This document shows, piece by piece, positions 35,404 to 48,475 of a stretch of DNA of 64,000 nucleotides; within the stretch, counting starts at the first letter, position 1; each line of letters starts with the position of its first letter. The stretch is from Bryopsis sp. KO-2023 (taxonomy: Eukaryota > Chlorophyta > Ulvophyceae > Bryopsidales > Bryopsidaceae). Where the stretch lies: the NCBI GenBank assembly GCA_030272585.1, contig BSYQ01000012.1, positions 558,001-622,000 of the forward strand, given 5' to 3'. A program made the position numbers and the translations under genes. Below the pieces are notes generated by a model. It searched no databases. It was given only the letters and a program-made list of their open reading frames with translations, and had not been told where the DNA came from.

Positions 35404-36424
35404 GGAGAGCCGAAGGTTTGTTTTTTTTCAACTGCTGTGTCCTGCGTGTATTTCACATCGGCACTTTACTTTTTTGAAGGACTATGCCCCAGTATTTTTT
35501 TGTTGTGTTTTTTACTTTAGCAAAAATTGGACAAAAAGGAGGCTTCAAGATATTGCCACCTTATGAATGTTAGTTGAATTTCTGAGCCAGCCTATAACGC
35601 ATTTCAGTGCCACCTGCTTGCAATCTTGTTGATCCTGCCCCTGCTTGTTGAAGGTTGGAAATCCTAGCTCCTACCTTGTCACACCCCTCCCCCCCCCAAA
35701 AAAAAAAAAAAAAGAAAAAGAAAAAGGGAAAGGAAAATAAAACAAGTCTGTGTTCGAGGTTTGCACCTGTGCATTGTACACTTTCTTGAAAAAGTGAAAA
35801 AAAAACCCACAGCAAAGGTAAAATCAGTTCGCTGGATTGATGGATGGACAACGAATCAAAGGATCGACTTCAAAAATGGATGGCTTCCCATGACTCCACA
35901 GAGAAAACCCCCAGCTTTTCTTGGTTATGTTTTCAGGGGCTGGAGAATCCCAGAGGGCTCTTTGCGCTTCAAATTCTGACCTGTGCAGCTTATCTAAACG
36001 CGCTTTGCTGCAAGTTACTCCCGGAACCAGGAAGCCAAGGAAGGGGAAAATTTAACCCTCAACAACGAAGGCAACATCCAGGCGATCGCCACCATTGACA
36101 GAATCCCCTTCAGAAGAAGAAGACGATCTCAAACCTTAAGAGGAAGAGGGCTCGGGGCCGGACTGGGTGGTGCTCGTTGCAATCACAGATGAAATCGAAC
36201 CTCCTGAAGACGCTGCTGCCATTATCGCAACACCACCAGGAACGCTGCCCTCACCAACGCAAGGCCGACCGGCCGGCAGTAGTGGGTAGGACTGCACTGG
36301 ATTTTTTTGCATTTTGTGAAGGTCTGTAGCACTCCTGCTAGTACTACTCATGAGCTCAACAGTCGCCACCAAATCCATTTCCTTCAGAAAGTTCCCACCC
36401 CATTCAATTTGTTGATTGTGTTTA

Positions 36425-37620
36425 GGGGGAAATCTTGAGAGGGGTGCAGTGTTTCGAACTGTAGATGAGGTGTGACTGTATGGAGTGGCGAATGGGACAC
36501 GAAACTTCAGACGACCCCTCGTCGCTACTCAGATCTGGCCATGTTGTGGTGCTGTTCAGTGGAGGGCTCAACACCACACTGTTGCCTGCTCTGCTGCATT
36601 TGTGCCTGCCATCGGATGCTCCTATTGATCTTGTGAACGTTTCATTTACCAAAGAGACATCGCCAGATTGAGTGGGGAGCATCGAATCAGTCAGGGAACT
36701 CAGGCAATGGGCCCCTGATAGGCTGTGGCGGCTTGTTGAGGTTGATTCTTCCCTTGATGAGGTGGATGGTCTCAGGTGACACATCTATTCTTTTTCCAAT
36801 TCATGAAGGATCATCGTGGGGTTAACAGCCGTCTAATAGTTTTTGGCCTGATCAACAGATCAGACCTTCTGGCCCTACTGCACCCGTGCTCGTCGATTTT
36901 GGACCCGAATGTTGGTGCCCCTCTGTGGTTGGCAGCAAGAGATACACTCAACATGATTTCTGACCCACTGGACAGCTCAGATGAAGTTGTTGTGGAGGCT
37001 GTTCGATACATGGTGCGGAGTTCACATCGTCGGCTCCTGTGGTTTTGACAGGGCATGGTGCCGCCGATCAGTGCTGTGGATATGCTCGCCATAAGTCAAG
37101 GTCTGTTGCTCCATCCTCACTGACAGCATTCCAACGCAAAGATTCGTCTGGGATCCAATTCCATGCTAGAGAAACAATGAGACGAACAGAGAAACCTGTG
37201 GAAACATGTAAGTCTTGCGCGATGCCGCCCAAAACATGAGGGTTTAACGAACAGTTGCAATGCCCGATGTCAGGTGTCGGGAGGGTGCCTTGCACAGGTT
37301 GAGAAGCGAAGTTCAGATGGAGCTCCGTCGGTTATGGAAGACAAATTTGGGGCGAGATGATCGTGTTGTGTCTGATCACTGCCGAGAGGCCAGATTTCCT
37401 TTCCGAGACGAGGAGGTTGCGGTCCTATTTGCACATCTTCCGTTGTAGGTCAGAACCTGACGCTGTAAAGAGCAGTACTGTGTGCTTCAACCTTTACAGG
37501 CAAAGGCGACAAAATGGTGGTGAGGGAATATTTGAGGAGTCTTGAAGTCTTGGAGAGTGCGGCCTCCAGGAAGAAGTGCGCAATCCAGTTCGGCAGCAGG
37601 GTCAGCAAACTATCTAATTG
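36425..37620 (+). pseudogene. Captured fragment of an ASNSD1-like (asparagine synthetase domain) gene
   Basis: Blocks in order match the C-terminal asparagine-synthetase domain of ASNSD1: VVVLFSGGLNTTLLPALLHL (PP-loop), APIDLVNVSF, QWAPDRLWRLVEVDSSLDEV, LLHPCSSILDPNVGAPLWLA, TGHGAADQCCGYARHKSR, TNLGRDDRVVSDHCREARFP and CAIQFGSRVSKLSN. Blocks lie in different frames separated by intron-like gaps, so the copy came from DNA, not from spliced mRNA. The PP-loop reads SGGLNT where SGGLDS is expected, and a TGA follows the first block, so this copy is not expected to be functional. The N-terminal glutaminase-like domain was not found. The parent gene is outside this window. Confidence 0.7.
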
Positions 37621-37839
37621 TCGCTATTTCAGCAGCAGCCAGGCAGCCAACAAAACAAGTGCAGGCTGTGTGGATCTCACAGATGTCCATGGGTTTGGGT
37701 TTGGGTTTACACGATGGTTTTGGTACAGGTTATGGTCGTGTGTTTTTGACAACAAAAGTTTGGGAGATGTACAGATGCTGGGGATTTTGTAACATGAAAA
37801 CACACATTTCACATGATTGAGATAGCATTGGTTATGTGC

Positions 37840-38690
37840 GGGGTGTTTAAAAACCACCGCACATGCACCGATCTGCCCCGCACAAACCGAAAATAAAGCC
37901 GCACTGCTCATCAACTAACAACCCCGCACACAGCCTCACCAGCCCCGCATGGCTCTGCGATGATATGACCCGAATACTGCGAGGTATGGGAGACCCCGCA
38001 CAAAGCCTCACCAACCCCGCACGGCTCTGTGCGATGTTATGACCCGATTACTGCGAGGTATGGGAGACCCCGCACAAAGCCTCACCAACCCCGCACAGCG
38101 CTGTGCGATGTTATGACCCGGTTACTGCGAGGTGCGAGGGACCCCGCACAAAGCCAAACCAAACCCGCACACATCCACCACACCAACCCCGCACGGCTCT
38201 GTGCGATGTTATGACCCGATTACTGCGAGGTCTGAGAGACCTCGCACAAAGCCAAACCAAACCCGCACAGCGCTGTGCGATGTTATGACCCGGTTACTGC
38301 GAGGTGCGAGGGACCCCGCACAAAGCCACAACCACCCCGCACGGCTCTGTGCGAAGTTTTGAGCCGATTACTGCGGGGTACAGTGAACCTCGCACAGAGG
38401 TTGACGTCTTTGTCGCCACCCTACCCCGCACAGGATCTGCGACTCAGCCCCGCACAGGCACCTCGCACATACACGCTGGAACCCCGCACACTGTGCGGGG
38501 TTTATATTCCCCTGTGCGGGGTAGGGTGGCGACAAAGACGTCAACCTCTGTGCGAGGTTCACTGTACCCCGCAGTAATCGGCTCAAAACTTCGCACAGAG
38601 CCGTGCGGGGTGGTTGTGGCTTTGTGCGGGGCAGTGTAGTTCATGTGCGGGGTGTCAAAATGACCCCGCACACAGGGGAATTTCCCATAG
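37840..38690. repeat. GTGCGGGG / CCCCGCAC tandem array with inverted repeat
   Basis: About six units of ~74 bp (ACCCCGCACGGCTCTGTGCG, then ATGTTATGACCCGATTACTG and CGAGGT) fill about 37925-38400. Arms at 38336-38434 and 38512-38610 are near-perfect reverse complements around a short GC-rich centre. Single ACCCCGCACAG motifs also occur at the other end of the insertion (34911-34990). Confidence 0.85.
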
Positions 38691-41600
38691 TGTCGTCTAC
38701 AAACGATGTGAACTTTGCGTTGTGTAAAGAGTTTCGTACAGGAGAAAAATTTCTTGCATCGTCAGTAACAGGACATCATGTTTGGATGGATCCTGGACGA
38801 AAGAATGTGCATGAGTATATGCAACATTATTTGAATGGCAAGAAAGAATCACCTTCTACCACCAGTTGCTGCGTGTTGATTCCTCACAACATGGCGGTGA
38901 AGATCAAAGAAATCGGGAAAATGCGATTGATTGCGCAGTACCGAAAAGGAGCAAAATTGTTTGCTCATGGTAGCGGAAAAGCACCAGGTTTGCTTTGGCC
39001 CGTTGATATCTATTATGATCCACCAGTAGCTTCGTTACCTGGAGGGGTATCGGAAGAGGATCATAATCATCAGATGTCAATGTCCTTTAAAGCATTAATT
39101 TCTGGTTCTCCTGGTCAAGTCTTGTTAGACTCTGGCGCCGCTGGTTTGGCCTATATCTCGAAGCACTACTGCGAAAGCATAGGGCTGAGTTACAGGTGTA
39201 CAAAAGGTCAACAAGTTGAGATGGCTGATGGCAGTCCCTTACATGTTGTTGGGGTCACCTCGATTAACTTGCGAATGCAAGGCTTGCGGATGAAAATCGA
39301 GTGTCAAGTGATCACTGCCAAGCATTTTGATTTGTACCTTGGGGATGTGTGGTTACGCAATCACCGAGTTCTGATGGATTTCACTGTGGGCAGTGCATCG
39401 GTTCTATCCACACGGGGAAACCGACTCACGTTACGACCTGATTTGGCGTTACGTGCCCCTACTCCGTCGAATGCACGGATCAATCCCTTGTTGAGTGTCT
39501 CACAAGTGAAAAGGCGGTTGAAGAAATCTTCGCTTTCACCTTTTCTTGTGTTGGTTCGGGAGGTCCCGCACCCTGTTGAGGGGGAGGAACCTGGGGTACC
39601 CGAAACTGAATCCCTTCCATCTGTGTCTTATTCAAGTGAGTTGGAAAACTTGTTGAATGAGTATGAGGACAGATTTGCGGATGAGTTGGCTGAATGTCCA
39701 CCCGCTCGTGAAGAGGATGCAGCGATCGATCTAATCCCTGGAGCGAAACCGGTTCATAGACCTATGTTTCGGTATACGCCAGAGGAAAGAAAAGAGATCG
39801 AGGAGCAAATCGCCGACATGTTGAGAAAGGGTTTGGTGAAACCAAGTTGTAGTCCATGGGGAGCACCTATCTTGTTTGTGCCCAAACCTGATGGTTCCCG
39901 GCGCATGTGCGTTGACTATAGAGGGTTGAACAAACTCACGATCAGGAATCAATATCCTCTACCAAGGATAGATGATCTCCTTGATCAATTGCAAGGTGCG
40001 AAGTTCTTTTCGGCCTTGGACTTAAAAGCAGGGTACTGGCAACTTCGAGTGAAGGAACCAGACCAACCGAAGACTGCTTTTAAGACCCCGTTCGGTCTGT
40101 ATGAATATCGGGTGTTGCCAATGGGTTTGTGCAACGCACCAGCGATATTCCAGACGTGGATGAATCGGGTTTTCACCGGTATGATCGGGAAGTCGGTCCT
40201 GATATACTTGGATGATATACTCGTATTCAGCAAAAACCCCGAGGAGCATGTGCAACATTTACGAGCCGTATTGGAACGGTTGCGTGAGCACAAGGTCTTT
40301 CTTAAGAAGTCAAAGTGTGATTTCTTCAAGAAAGAGCTCCATTATCTTGGTTTTGTGGTGAACCGAGACGGTATTACGGTGGATACTCGTAAGACTGCAA
40401 AGGTGTTCGAATGGCCTGTCCCGAAGGATGTAAGCGAGTTACGTTCTTTCCTTGGGCTATCGAATTACTTTCGGAGGTTTGTGCAAGGGTACAGCAAGCT
40501 TGTTGCCCCACTCACTAATTTGCTTAGGAAGGGCAAAGAGTGGAGTTGGACTGAGGATTGTCAAAAGGCATTCAAAGGAGTTAAGGAAAGCTTAACGAAT
40601 GCGCCTTGTTTGGCAATGCCTAACTTCGATAAGGATTTCGAAGTGATTGCTGATGCTTCGGATTATGCAATCGGGGCAATCTTGTTGCAAGAGGGACATC
40701 CAATAGCTTTCGAAAGTCGGAAGTTATCTGGAGCACAACTTAATTGGAGCACCGGGGACAAGGAAATGTTCGCCGTGGTACATGCTCTAAAGTTGTGGCG
40801 TTGCTACTTGGATGTGCGTATGTTCAAGGTGGTGTGTGATCACCAGCCTAATACATATTTCCATTCCCAAGAAACGCTTTCACGGAGATCGGCACGTTGG
40901 CTCGAAGTCCTCCAGGGGTTTCGGTTCGAGTGGGAATACAGGCCGGGTCGGACGAACGTGGCAGATCCCTTGTCACGATATCCGTCGTATTCTCAGCAGA
41001 TCGGAATACTCTCGGAGCTGGGAGGTGGCCAGAAACGACCAACTTGGAAAGGGGATCCGTCCTCGCCCCGGACCGGTACGTCGGTGCTTTGTGATAGAAT
41101 TCTTGAGGGGTTGGCACAAGATGAGTGGTTTGAAACCAGTGAGGTCGCCGCTCATGGTTGTCATTATGACTCAGGCTTGTGTTGGAATGGGGCACGTGTA
41201 GTGGTACCTGATTGGGATGGCTTGAGGCAGGAGATCCTGATTGGAAGTCATGAAAGTGTGTATGCCGGACACTTTGGGATCCGCAAGACCCAAAGGGCAG
41301 TTCTGAAACACTTTTGGTGGCCTGGCGTTGAGGGTGATATCGCAAACTTTGTGAAAGGATGTGATTCATGTCAGAGGAATAAGCACCGACGCGGCAAGGT
41401 GCCAGGTCCTCTGCAACCCTTACGTATACCGGATGGTAGATGGGAATCAGTATCCATGGATTTGATTACTGATTTGCCTAAGTCGGGTTCGAGTGGATTC
41501 GATGCCATCATTGTCTTCGTAGACAGGCTCACAAAGATGGTTCGATGTGTTGCTACACATACGACTTGTGATGCGGTTGAATCGGCGAGGCTGTTCGTTG

Positions 41601-42604
41601 GTGAGGTTTTCCGTTCACACGGTCTTCCTAAGACTCTCATCAGTGACAGGGATACAAGGTGGACGTCGAAGTTCTTCAAAGAACTATGTCGTACCTTGGG
41701 AGTCACACAGGCGTTATCGACGGCTTTCCATCCACAGACTGATGGTCAGACCGAGGCGATGAATAGGGTCCTCGAAGATACCCTGAGACATTTCGTTGGA
41801 CCGCGCCAAAGTGATTGGAGTGATTTGCTCCCAGTGGTGGAATTTGCATTGAATAATTCCAAGTCAATGGCCACTGATGAGACGCCGTTCTTCTTGAACT
41901 ACGGTAGAGATCCGTGGACGCCGTTGACGGTGCAACTCCCTACCAGAGGATCAGGTGATCAAGGTGGGACGAGTAAAACCCAAGTGGGGGTACCGGCGGT
42001 GAAGAAGATGACTGAGGACATTCGCGAGGCGATTGTCAAGGCAAAGCGGTGTTTGGAAGCGGCTCAGCAAAGGATGAAATCTTATGCTGATGCGCGCAGA
42101 CGTCCGGTAGATGTTCAAGTGGGAGATATGGTCTTGCTGGATGCTAGACATATTAAACTGAAACATCCCGGCAGGAGGAAGTTGTTGCCACGATGGTTGG
42201 GTCCTTTCCGCGTTTTGGAAGGTGTCCAAAAGCGAAGGTCGATGGCCGAACAGGTTGCATTCCGGCTGGAACTGCCTGAGTCACTTCCGATCCACCCGGT
42301 CTTTCATGCTTCACTTCTGAAGAGGTATTGGAAGCATGGTAGGACACAACCTCCGCCACCTCCAGTTGAGATTGAGGGTGAGCTTGAATATGAGGTTGAG
42401 AAACTCCTCGACTACCGAGAGGTAAAGACAGGTCGACGAGTAATCCCGCAATACTTGGTGAAGTGGTTGGGATACTCGCATGAGCATAACTCATGGGAGC
42501 CCGAAGCAAATCTGGAGAATGCTCGGGATATGATTGAGGAATATAAGAAACCAACGTTGGTTCCCCTGAAACAAGTGCGTCGAAGTAGGCGACTTCGTTC
42601 GTGA
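38690..42604 (+). mobile_element. Element B pol region
   Basis: Long open frame with aspartic protease (LLDSGAAG), reverse transcriptase (active-site YLDDILVF), RNase H, integrase with HHCC and DDE parts, and a C-terminal chromodomain (YLVKWLGYSHEHNSWEPEAN). Domain order PR-RT-RH-IN-CHD defines a chromovirus of the Ty3/gypsy group. Confidence 0.9.
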
Positions 42605-43168
42605 CTTGTGTAGGGTTGAATATGTCTTCAAGATCAGGAAGGGGAGTACTGATATGGAGAGGGGTTCGTGATCAGAAAAATCAAGTTGTTTGTATGGAAT
42701 ACTTTCAACTAATGAACCTGCCTTAGTTGACGGTTAGCTACCTTGACTTTGGGTTTCTCGCATAATGGGAGTCGACTTGCTTCCGAAACAGGAAGGTGAA
42801 GTTGAATAAGAAGAAGTGTTGGGTATCGCATCTTCTTACTGCATAAGCGGATGTGCAGGTGTGAGAGTATGGATATCAATTCGGGAGGAATTGATATGGT
42901 GTCTTGGTTCGCCACCAAGAATGGGTGTGTTGGATGTTGGTAGAATCAGTGGGACAATAGTCAACTGATTATCCATTGTAGAGAGATGTGGGTGGTCCGC
43001 ATAGCTAAAGGGGTAACCGATAGCTAAGGTACACGAGTATCTTGTGAACCCATCTGCTCTATTGACCACACGAGGATAACTACTCCAGGTTATCATGGTA
43101 TGTTGCAATAGCAACATATGCTCCAGAGGCACGAGTCACCAGGTGGAGACTCATCGGAGGGGGAGGAC

Positions 43169-43408
43169 TGTTATGCCCTCCTTGCCTGAGTGTGCCGCCT
43201 CCACTAGCCACGTGGGTGGCGTGGTGTAGTGGGTGGTCGATGTCACATCCCCCTGATGGGTGATGTGACTGGACAGGGTGTCCGCCTAGCTTGCTAGGTT
43301 CCTCCACGTGGTTGATGGGACCCATGGGGTTGGAGGGTTAAAGGACTTCAAGGGGCTGTCCAAGGGGCTTCTTTTGGCGACAAGGTCGTGCAGGAGAGGT
43401 TCTAAACA
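43169..43408 (+). mobile_element. 3' LTR of chromovirus element B
   Basis: 240 bp, matching 32472-32711 throughout as far as compared. Preceded by a polypurine tract and followed by the target duplication CGAGG. Confidence 0.9.
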
Positions 43409-43413
43409 CGAGG

Positions 43414-46400
43414 TGGATGGGGAAGTGCTAGGGCAGGCACTTAGTCGGACCGGTTCTGCGACGGCCGACAATTTTTCTTTTTTAGCTAAGACCGGCGGGG
43501 CCGGCAAGAATAGTCGTTTTACGGGGTTTGAAATTCGGGTTTTTATTAATGACGTGCCAGTAGTGGCTTATGTCGATTCGGGCAGTTGGGAAAATTACCT
43601 TTCGAAGGAAGTAGTGGAGAAAGTGGGTGTAAAGGTTTTCCCCGAACAACGGACTTTGGTTATGGCAGATGGTTCCAGGAAACAGGTTACAGGACGAGCG
43701 GACCGGTTACAGTTCCGGTCCGGATCAGTTAATTTTGTGTCCGATTTCCACTTGTTCCCTGGAATGGCATATGAAATGATATTGGGAATTCCATGGTTGG
43801 TTGCCGAAAACCCCGATTTGTGTTTTCGCACTCGGACCATTAAGGTTCGTCGGGGCCGGAGCCAACTATCATTACCATTAGCTATTTCAACTCAGCCAAA
43901 GCCAACTGAGGTCATGAGTATTGGGGGATTGGAACCGACATCCGCCACCAACGTTTGGCGAGGGATACGGTCCAACGATTGTGGAGCTTTGATGGTGGTA
44001 GTTACGGAAGTGGAGCCAGAAGACGGACATCAGAAGGACGATGTGGAGCGACTGATTCGGGAGGACACCTCTCGAAAGATTACGAACCTACTGGAGAGCT
44101 ATCGGAGAGTATTTGCCTCGGATCTGCCCAAGGGACCACCACCGGTCCGAAACGGGCACGAGTTCGAGATCAAAGTTGAGGAGGGGACGAAGCCAATCTT
44201 TCGTCCCATGTATAAGCTATCTCCGGCGGAGCTTCAGGAGGTCCGTAAACAGCTGGACTATATGTTGGACCGGGAGTTGATCCGGCCCTCCAAGAGTCCA
44301 TGGGGCGCACCGGTCCTCTTCGCTAACAAGAAGGACGGTGGCCTTCGCTTTTGCATCGACTACCGCTGGCTCAACCAGAGGACCATCAAGAACCGCTATC
44401 CACCACCGCTACCCGAGGAGCTATTGGACCGACTACAGGGGGCTAAGGTGTTTAGCCGGTTGGACCTGCGATCCGGCTACTGGCAGATGCCGATCCGGCC
44501 TGAGGACCAGGAGAAGACAGCGTTCCGGACCCGGTACGGACACTACGAGTACAAGGTGGTGCCATTTGGGCTCACAAACGCCCCTCCGCAGTTTATGGCT
44601 ATGATAAACGACCTGTTCCGGGATTTCCATGACCGGTTCATGGTCGTGTTCCTCGATGACATCATAGTCTACAGCAAGAACGAGGAGGAGCATGCGGAGC
44701 ACCTACGCTTGGTATTGGACAAGCTAGCAGAGCACAACCTGTACGCGAAGGCATCGAAGTGTTCTATCGCCGTGAAGGAGTTGGATTTTGTGGGCCATTG
44801 GATCTCGGCGAATGGAATCTCGCCGCATCGGTCCAAGGTCCAGGCGATCCGGGATTGGGAGCCGCTGACCTCTGTTCCTGAGGTCCGAAGTTTTCTGGGG
44901 ATGGTTTCGTATTACCGTCGCTTCATTCGACAGTTTTCGAAGGTAGCGGCGCCGATCCAGAAGCTTGTGAAGAAGGACCAGCCATGGGAATGGGGAGCCG
45001 AGCAGAAGGCAGCTTTTGAAGCCCTGAAGGAAAGTCTGACGACGGCTCCGGTCCTGCTGATACCGGATCCGGACAAGCCATATGTAGTTGTCACGGATGC
45101 TTCGGATTTTGCGCTGGGAGCCAAATTGATGCAGGAGGCTGACGATGGACTTCAACCGGTGGCGTTCCTCAGTAGGTCCCTCAACTCGGCCGAACAGAAG
45201 TACTCGGCCTATGAAAGGGAGCTTTTGGGCATTTCCTATGCCTTGGCTCAATGGCGCCATTATCTCGAAGGAGCGCCAAAAGGGACCACTGTCTACACGG
45301 ACCACCAGCCCGCTACACATTTCCTCCAGCAACGGGTCCTGTCTCGGACCCAGACCCGCTGGTTGAAAGCGGGATATTTTCAGTCTATTATGCCGAAGAT
45401 CGTCTACCTCCCGGGCAGATCCAATGTGGTGGCTGATGCATTGTCACGCAAGCCTCAGCTCAAGTTGAATGCAATTTTGGAGGCCAAAATTTCGCCCGGG
45501 GAGGCGCAGGAATGGACGCAAGCGACCACTGATGACCCTACTTTGAAGCGTATTCTGGACCAACTGGACCAAGGACGACATGTACCCGGGTATTCTCGGA
45601 CCGAACCGGGAATGCTTTTATATCAAACCGAACCAGGAGTGGACCCAAAACTAGTGGTCCCTACCACAAAACGACAAGTGGTGTTGCACGATCACCACGA
45701 TGTTCCGATGGCGGGACATCCAGGAGTGGCCAGGACGGCCGAGCTCGTGAGCCGAAGATATTGGTGGCGCGGTTGGAGACGAACCGTGACCGACTATGTC
45801 CGCTCGTGCCCCACATGCCAAGTGATGAAGACCGAGAACGCGAAGCCCAAAGGATTGCTGAATCCGCTTCCCGTTCCGACATATAAGTGGGAACAGCTGA
45901 CAACGGACCTTGTGACCGATTTGCCGAAATCGAATGGGTATACCGCTGTAGCTGTCTTTGTGGACCGGCTCACAAAAATGTGCAAGTTCGTGCCATGTAC
46001 CAAGGAGGTATCGGCAAAGGAGTATGCCGAGTTGTTTCTATCCCAGGTGTTCCCTACCTCAGGGATACCTGAAGTGATCGTTTCGGATCGCGATCCACGG
46101 TTCACGAGCCAGTTCTACAAGGAACTGTTCAGGCTCGTAGGAACGGATCTGCGGATGTCAACAGCTCACCATCCACAGTCGGATGGCCAGAGTGAAGTAA
46201 CGATCCGGACCCTGGAGAACTTCCTTCGGCCCTATATTGAGGCCAGGCCGGAGAAGTGGAGCGACTACCTGAGCACGGCAGAATTTGCAGCGAATAACTC
46301 GATCAACGCCAGTACCAAGTACACGCCGTTCTACCTTATGTACGGCCAGCACCCGAAGGGATTGGAGTTGGACCGGCCCAAGAGCAATGTTGAGGCCGCA

Positions 46401-46967
46401 GAAGCCATGGTGGACCGAATGCGGGACGATTTGATGGACGCGAAGAAGAACTACCACGCCGCCCAGGAGCAAATGTGCCAAGTAGCCAACAAGAAAAGGA
46501 GGCACGTGGAGTTCCAAGTGGGCCAAGAAGTGTGCCTACGAAGTGCACATCTTCCGTTGGCCGTGACCAAGCATGTTCCAGCCAAGGTCCGAAGACGGTT
46601 CATCGGGCCATTCAAGGTGACCAAAGTGATATCACCGGTGGCCTATCGCATTGATCTACCAGAAACATGGCGACTACATCCAACCTTCCACGTCTCCAAA
46701 CTCAAGGAGTATATACGTTCCGAGGAATTCAAGAGGGACGATCCTCCAGGACCGGCTCTGGTGGACGAACTAACTGGAGCCGAGGAATTCGAAGTGGAGA
46801 CGGTTCTACGATCCAAGGGAGCTGGAAAAAGAAAGAGGTACCTGGTACTATGGAAGGGTTATCCGACCCATGAGGCCACATGGGAACCGGTTGCACATCT
46901 GGAACACTGTGCAGAATTGTTAGCTGAGTTCGAAAGAAAAAACTCAGCCAAACATGGCCATAACTGA
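43414..46967 (+). mobile_element. Element A pol region
   Basis: Protease ([11 protein letters not shown]), reverse transcriptase ([14 protein letters not shown]), RNase H, integrase and a C-terminal chromodomain ([20 protein letters not shown]). Together with the upstream gag at 29985-32165 it belongs to element A. Element B lies between them. Confidence 0.9.
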
Positions 46968-47278
46968 GACCGGATCGCATTGGAGCCAGCGATGGGGGAG
47001 TTGGATCCAAATGGAGACGGACCGAGAATGATCCAACCCCGGCTGGTATGGGACAGCTTTAACGGGGAAACATCATCTCAGTCCTGAGGTAACTCCCAGC
47101 TGACTACACGATCCGAGGAAGGCGTGGCTGTACAGACGTACTGGATCTGGAACCGGGAACGACGATAAAACGAAGCGCGAAGACAAGGAACCGTACACCA
47201 AGCGCACTTTGGTTTCTGTTTCCGACTCGCTACTGCAAACCCCGACAAACAACTACTGTTCCTTCGTTCTCGTTCGAA

Positions 47279-48475
47279 ATGGCTGCACCGACTCCTGTCT
47301 CCAGCGCCCTTGATGCGTTAAATGCAGCGTTCACTGAGGAGACAAAGAGGTTACAGGCCACGGTAGCGGCACAAAAAGAAAGGATTCAGCAGCTTGAGAA
47401 TGAACTAGCCGCTACAAAGGAGGCACTGGCAAACGCTAGGAAGGAAGCAGAAGGGGACGCGCGAAAATGGGGACGGAACCGTGAGGCGGAAATGGTTACA
47501 GGGATAGAGAAGGCAATAGGAGTTCTGGAAGGAACGTTGAAACAGCTGAGCGTCGCAGACGCAGAGGGAATTGATCAGATGCGCGGAAGGGAAACGGATC
47601 GAGCCAAAGAGGCAGAAGGGGGACAGACAGAGCAACCATCTGACGAAGAAATGGATGAGCCCCCGAAGTGGAAAACCACCAGACGTCGTAACAAGGTGTT
47701 GCGTCGAAGCTCCTTCATACTGGACGAAGCTACGGAGGTGGATCTGAGTGAGGGAGATATCGGAAGTGAGGAAGGTGCCGTCGAAGAAATGGTGGATACA
47801 GATCAAGAGGAATGGGACTCTCTTTACGGGACTGAAAGTAAGATGGACGTGAACCCCCCTTCGCGACCACCCACTACCGAGTCCGAGCCTGCCATCGTTC
47901 CACCTGGTCTCGCACCGTCTCCCAGTATCCCGACGTCACCAACAGCACCGAGCGTCGTAGCCCCATTCAGTTGCATTGCGTGTGGGGTTACGCGGACGGT
48001 CCCACGCCAAACGGACCAGGTCCTATGCCCCCGCAATCACCTCGTGTGCCGGACCCACCACGCGGGATATCGCATCGCCGTGCGAGCCGCTAAATTCTAC
48101 GAGCAGGGCCTCACCCCGACAACGGCGCAACTGCTAGCCAATTCGGCAGACCCGGTCCAGGGCGCGGTTGAACTTGTGCCGCAATGGGGTAACCCGTTCC
48201 CGAGTTGCCCCATGTGCCAAAAAGACGTTCTCCCGCTCTGGACCGGGAAAAGCAAAAAGCAGCTGCGAGACTGGAACGCGGCTTACCTCAAGGCCGTTGG
48301 GGTGGATCCCGTTGGGAATCGACAAGCGAGAGGAGCTTCACAGGGAGCGGTATCAACGGAGCAAACGCAGGAACGGACCCAGGAGCAGCGTGGAGAGCAC
48401 TCAGGAGGATCTTCGCAGCAAACGCAGGCGATCCAAGGTCCCAGAACGCGACTTCGTAGTCGTGGCCAGAAATGA
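47279..48475 (+). mobile_element. Element A third open frame (coiled coil plus Cys/His-rich domain)
   Basis: A 398-codon frame after pol, starting MAAPTPVSSALDALNAAF. The N-terminal ~100 residues are a predicted coiled coil, the middle is acidic and Ser/Pro-rich, and the C-terminal third has paired Cys/His (CIACGV... CPRNHLVCRTHH... CPMCQKDVLP), resembling a RING-like or treble-clef zinc module. It lies inside the LTRs and so belongs to the element. It is not a standard Ty3 gene and no known family was recognised. Confidence 0.7.

Larger units (their letters stand above)
34911..38685. mobile_element. GTGCGGGG-repeat DNA element carrying host gene fragments, inserted in element B
   Basis: About 3.8 kb of sequence foreign to element B between its gag and pol. 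Both ends carry copies of ACCCCGCACAG / CTGTGCGGGGT (34911-34990 and 37840-38690), and the right end is a long array with an internal inverted repeat. Between them lie an intron-bearing ASNSD1-like fragment (36425-37620) and a further open stretch (35403-35010, minus). No transposase was found and exact ends and target duplication could not be fixed. The layout resembles gene-capturing elements (Pack-MULE or Helitron style), but the superfamily is undetermined. Confidence 0.6.
32472..43408 (+). mobile_element. Ty3/gypsy chromovirus element B, nested in element A
   Basis: Bounded by identical-looking 240-bp LTRs and the 5-bp duplication CGAGG (32467-32471 and 43409-43413). Parts: LTR, leader, gag, an inserted GTGCGGGG-repeat element (about 34911-38685), pol, a 560-bp non-coding tail, polypurine tract (GGAGGGGGAGGA), LTR. 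Younger than A because it lies inside A. It looks whole apart from the one large insertion. Confidence 0.9.

Noticed and set aside
37925-38400. Regularly spaced repeats resembling a CRISPR array
   Set aside because: The units are continuous tandem repeats without unique spacers, in eukaryotic DNA and inside a mobile element.
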